Shown here: in pieces, positions 63,700-64,000 of the stretch
Position numbering within the stretch: position 1 is the first letter of the stretch
Layout of the letters: each line of letters begins with the position of its first letter
Origin: Osmia lignaria lignaria
Taxonomy: Eukaryota; Arthropoda; Insecta; Hymenoptera; Megachilidae
Assembly (NCBI RefSeq): GCF_051020975.1
Contig: NC_135033.1
Location: forward strand, 9,823,501 to 9,887,500
Direction: 5' to 3'
Length of the DNA: 64,000 nt
Program-made: the position numbers and the translations under genes
Notes under the pieces: generated by a model
Database searches by the model: none
Told to the model about the DNA's origin: nothing
The model's input: the letters and a program-made list of their open reading frames with translations, nothing else

Positions 63700-64000
63700 T
63701 TTTATTATTATTTTTCCTCGTGTTGCTCCTCTTTGCGCGCAAGCTCGTGCATATACGCATCGGCGGGCGTAGCTCTGCTGCCCGTTGCCTGATAAAATCC
63801 CACAAAAATCGAGAAGCCGTTAGCTCTCCGGCTAGCTATGGTAACCGAGAGGTGGAACCGGTGCTGAATATAGATTCAGGGAGCAGCCTTTACACGGAGT
63901 GCGTTCGACGGGAGTCGTTGTTAATGCTAAATGAATTTTAATCCTCGATTTTTTGGACGTTCGATGGAACGGCCTTTTCCACCTCTACCCTCCCCAGACA

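Larger units (their letters stand above)
56331..64000. other. Stretch without a supported gene to the right edge
   Basis: Contents: CAC repeats (57183-57219), TTC runs (57672-57716 and 61899-61964), an A run (58419-58441), GATGC units (62147-62175) and a CT run (63663-63694). Frames at 60435-60782 minus, 61871-62313 plus and 63396-63941 plus are either low complexity or unsupported. CpG-rich regions at about 58100-58300 and 58640-58850 could be regulatory. Confidence 0.4.

Noticed and set aside
1..64000. tRNA, rRNA and known insect microRNA genes
   Set aside because: Looked for B-box GGTTCGANTCC-type sequences and recalled mature microRNAs (let-7, miR-1, miR-9, miR-124, bantam and others) by eye and found none. 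A covariance-model scan would be decisive.

Overview
The window looks like nuclear DNA of an insect, most likely a hymenopteran. Evidence: multi-exon genes with short GT-AG introns, AT-rich noncoding DNA that stays rich in CpG, dense simple repeats, and closest recalled protein matches among insects. No bacterial, viral or organellar features were seen. Everything was read by eye; splice sites were set by donor/acceptor consensus plus reading-phase continuity.

Layout. (1) 1-1492, minus: 5' part of POP1, the large protein subunit of RNase P/MRP, running off the left edge. (2) 2557-8743, plus: complete eight-exon gene for the type II regulatory subunit of cAMP-dependent protein kinase (Pka-R2, 383 aa), divergent from POP1 across about 1.06 kb. 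A long 3' UTR/intergenic stretch follows to about 14.95 kb. (3) 15061-20607, minus: 3' part of a gene I do not recognise, eight exons including a 16-nt micro-exon, converging on Pka-R2. Its 4-kb intron (16541-20510) holds a repeat island: 17 copies of a 60-61-bp hairpin-bearing satellite, a 76-bp triplicate, an inverted-arm element whose 93-bp tandem core carries ten motifs resembling the CTCF consensus, and a 64-bp tandem repeat. (4) 22393-23905, plus: complete seven-exon ribokinase gene (310 aa). (5) 26903-27340, minus: single-exon gene for a small secreted six-cysteine protein with a TATA box and an upstream CRE. (6) About 27.7-64 kb: no convincing protein gene. This stretch has a transposon-like inverted repeat, a cluster of three CREs, GC/CpG-rich islands, a 31-base G run, many microsatellites and a few weak promoter/first-exon candidates. 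It could be intron or regulatory DNA of a gene whose coding exons lie outside, or be intergenic.

Functionally the genes are unrelated (tRNA processing, cAMP signalling, ribose salvage, a secreted factor), as expected of eukaryotic neighbours. I see no operon-like new system. The most unusual structure is the intronic repeat island with its same-orientation CTCF-like motif array.
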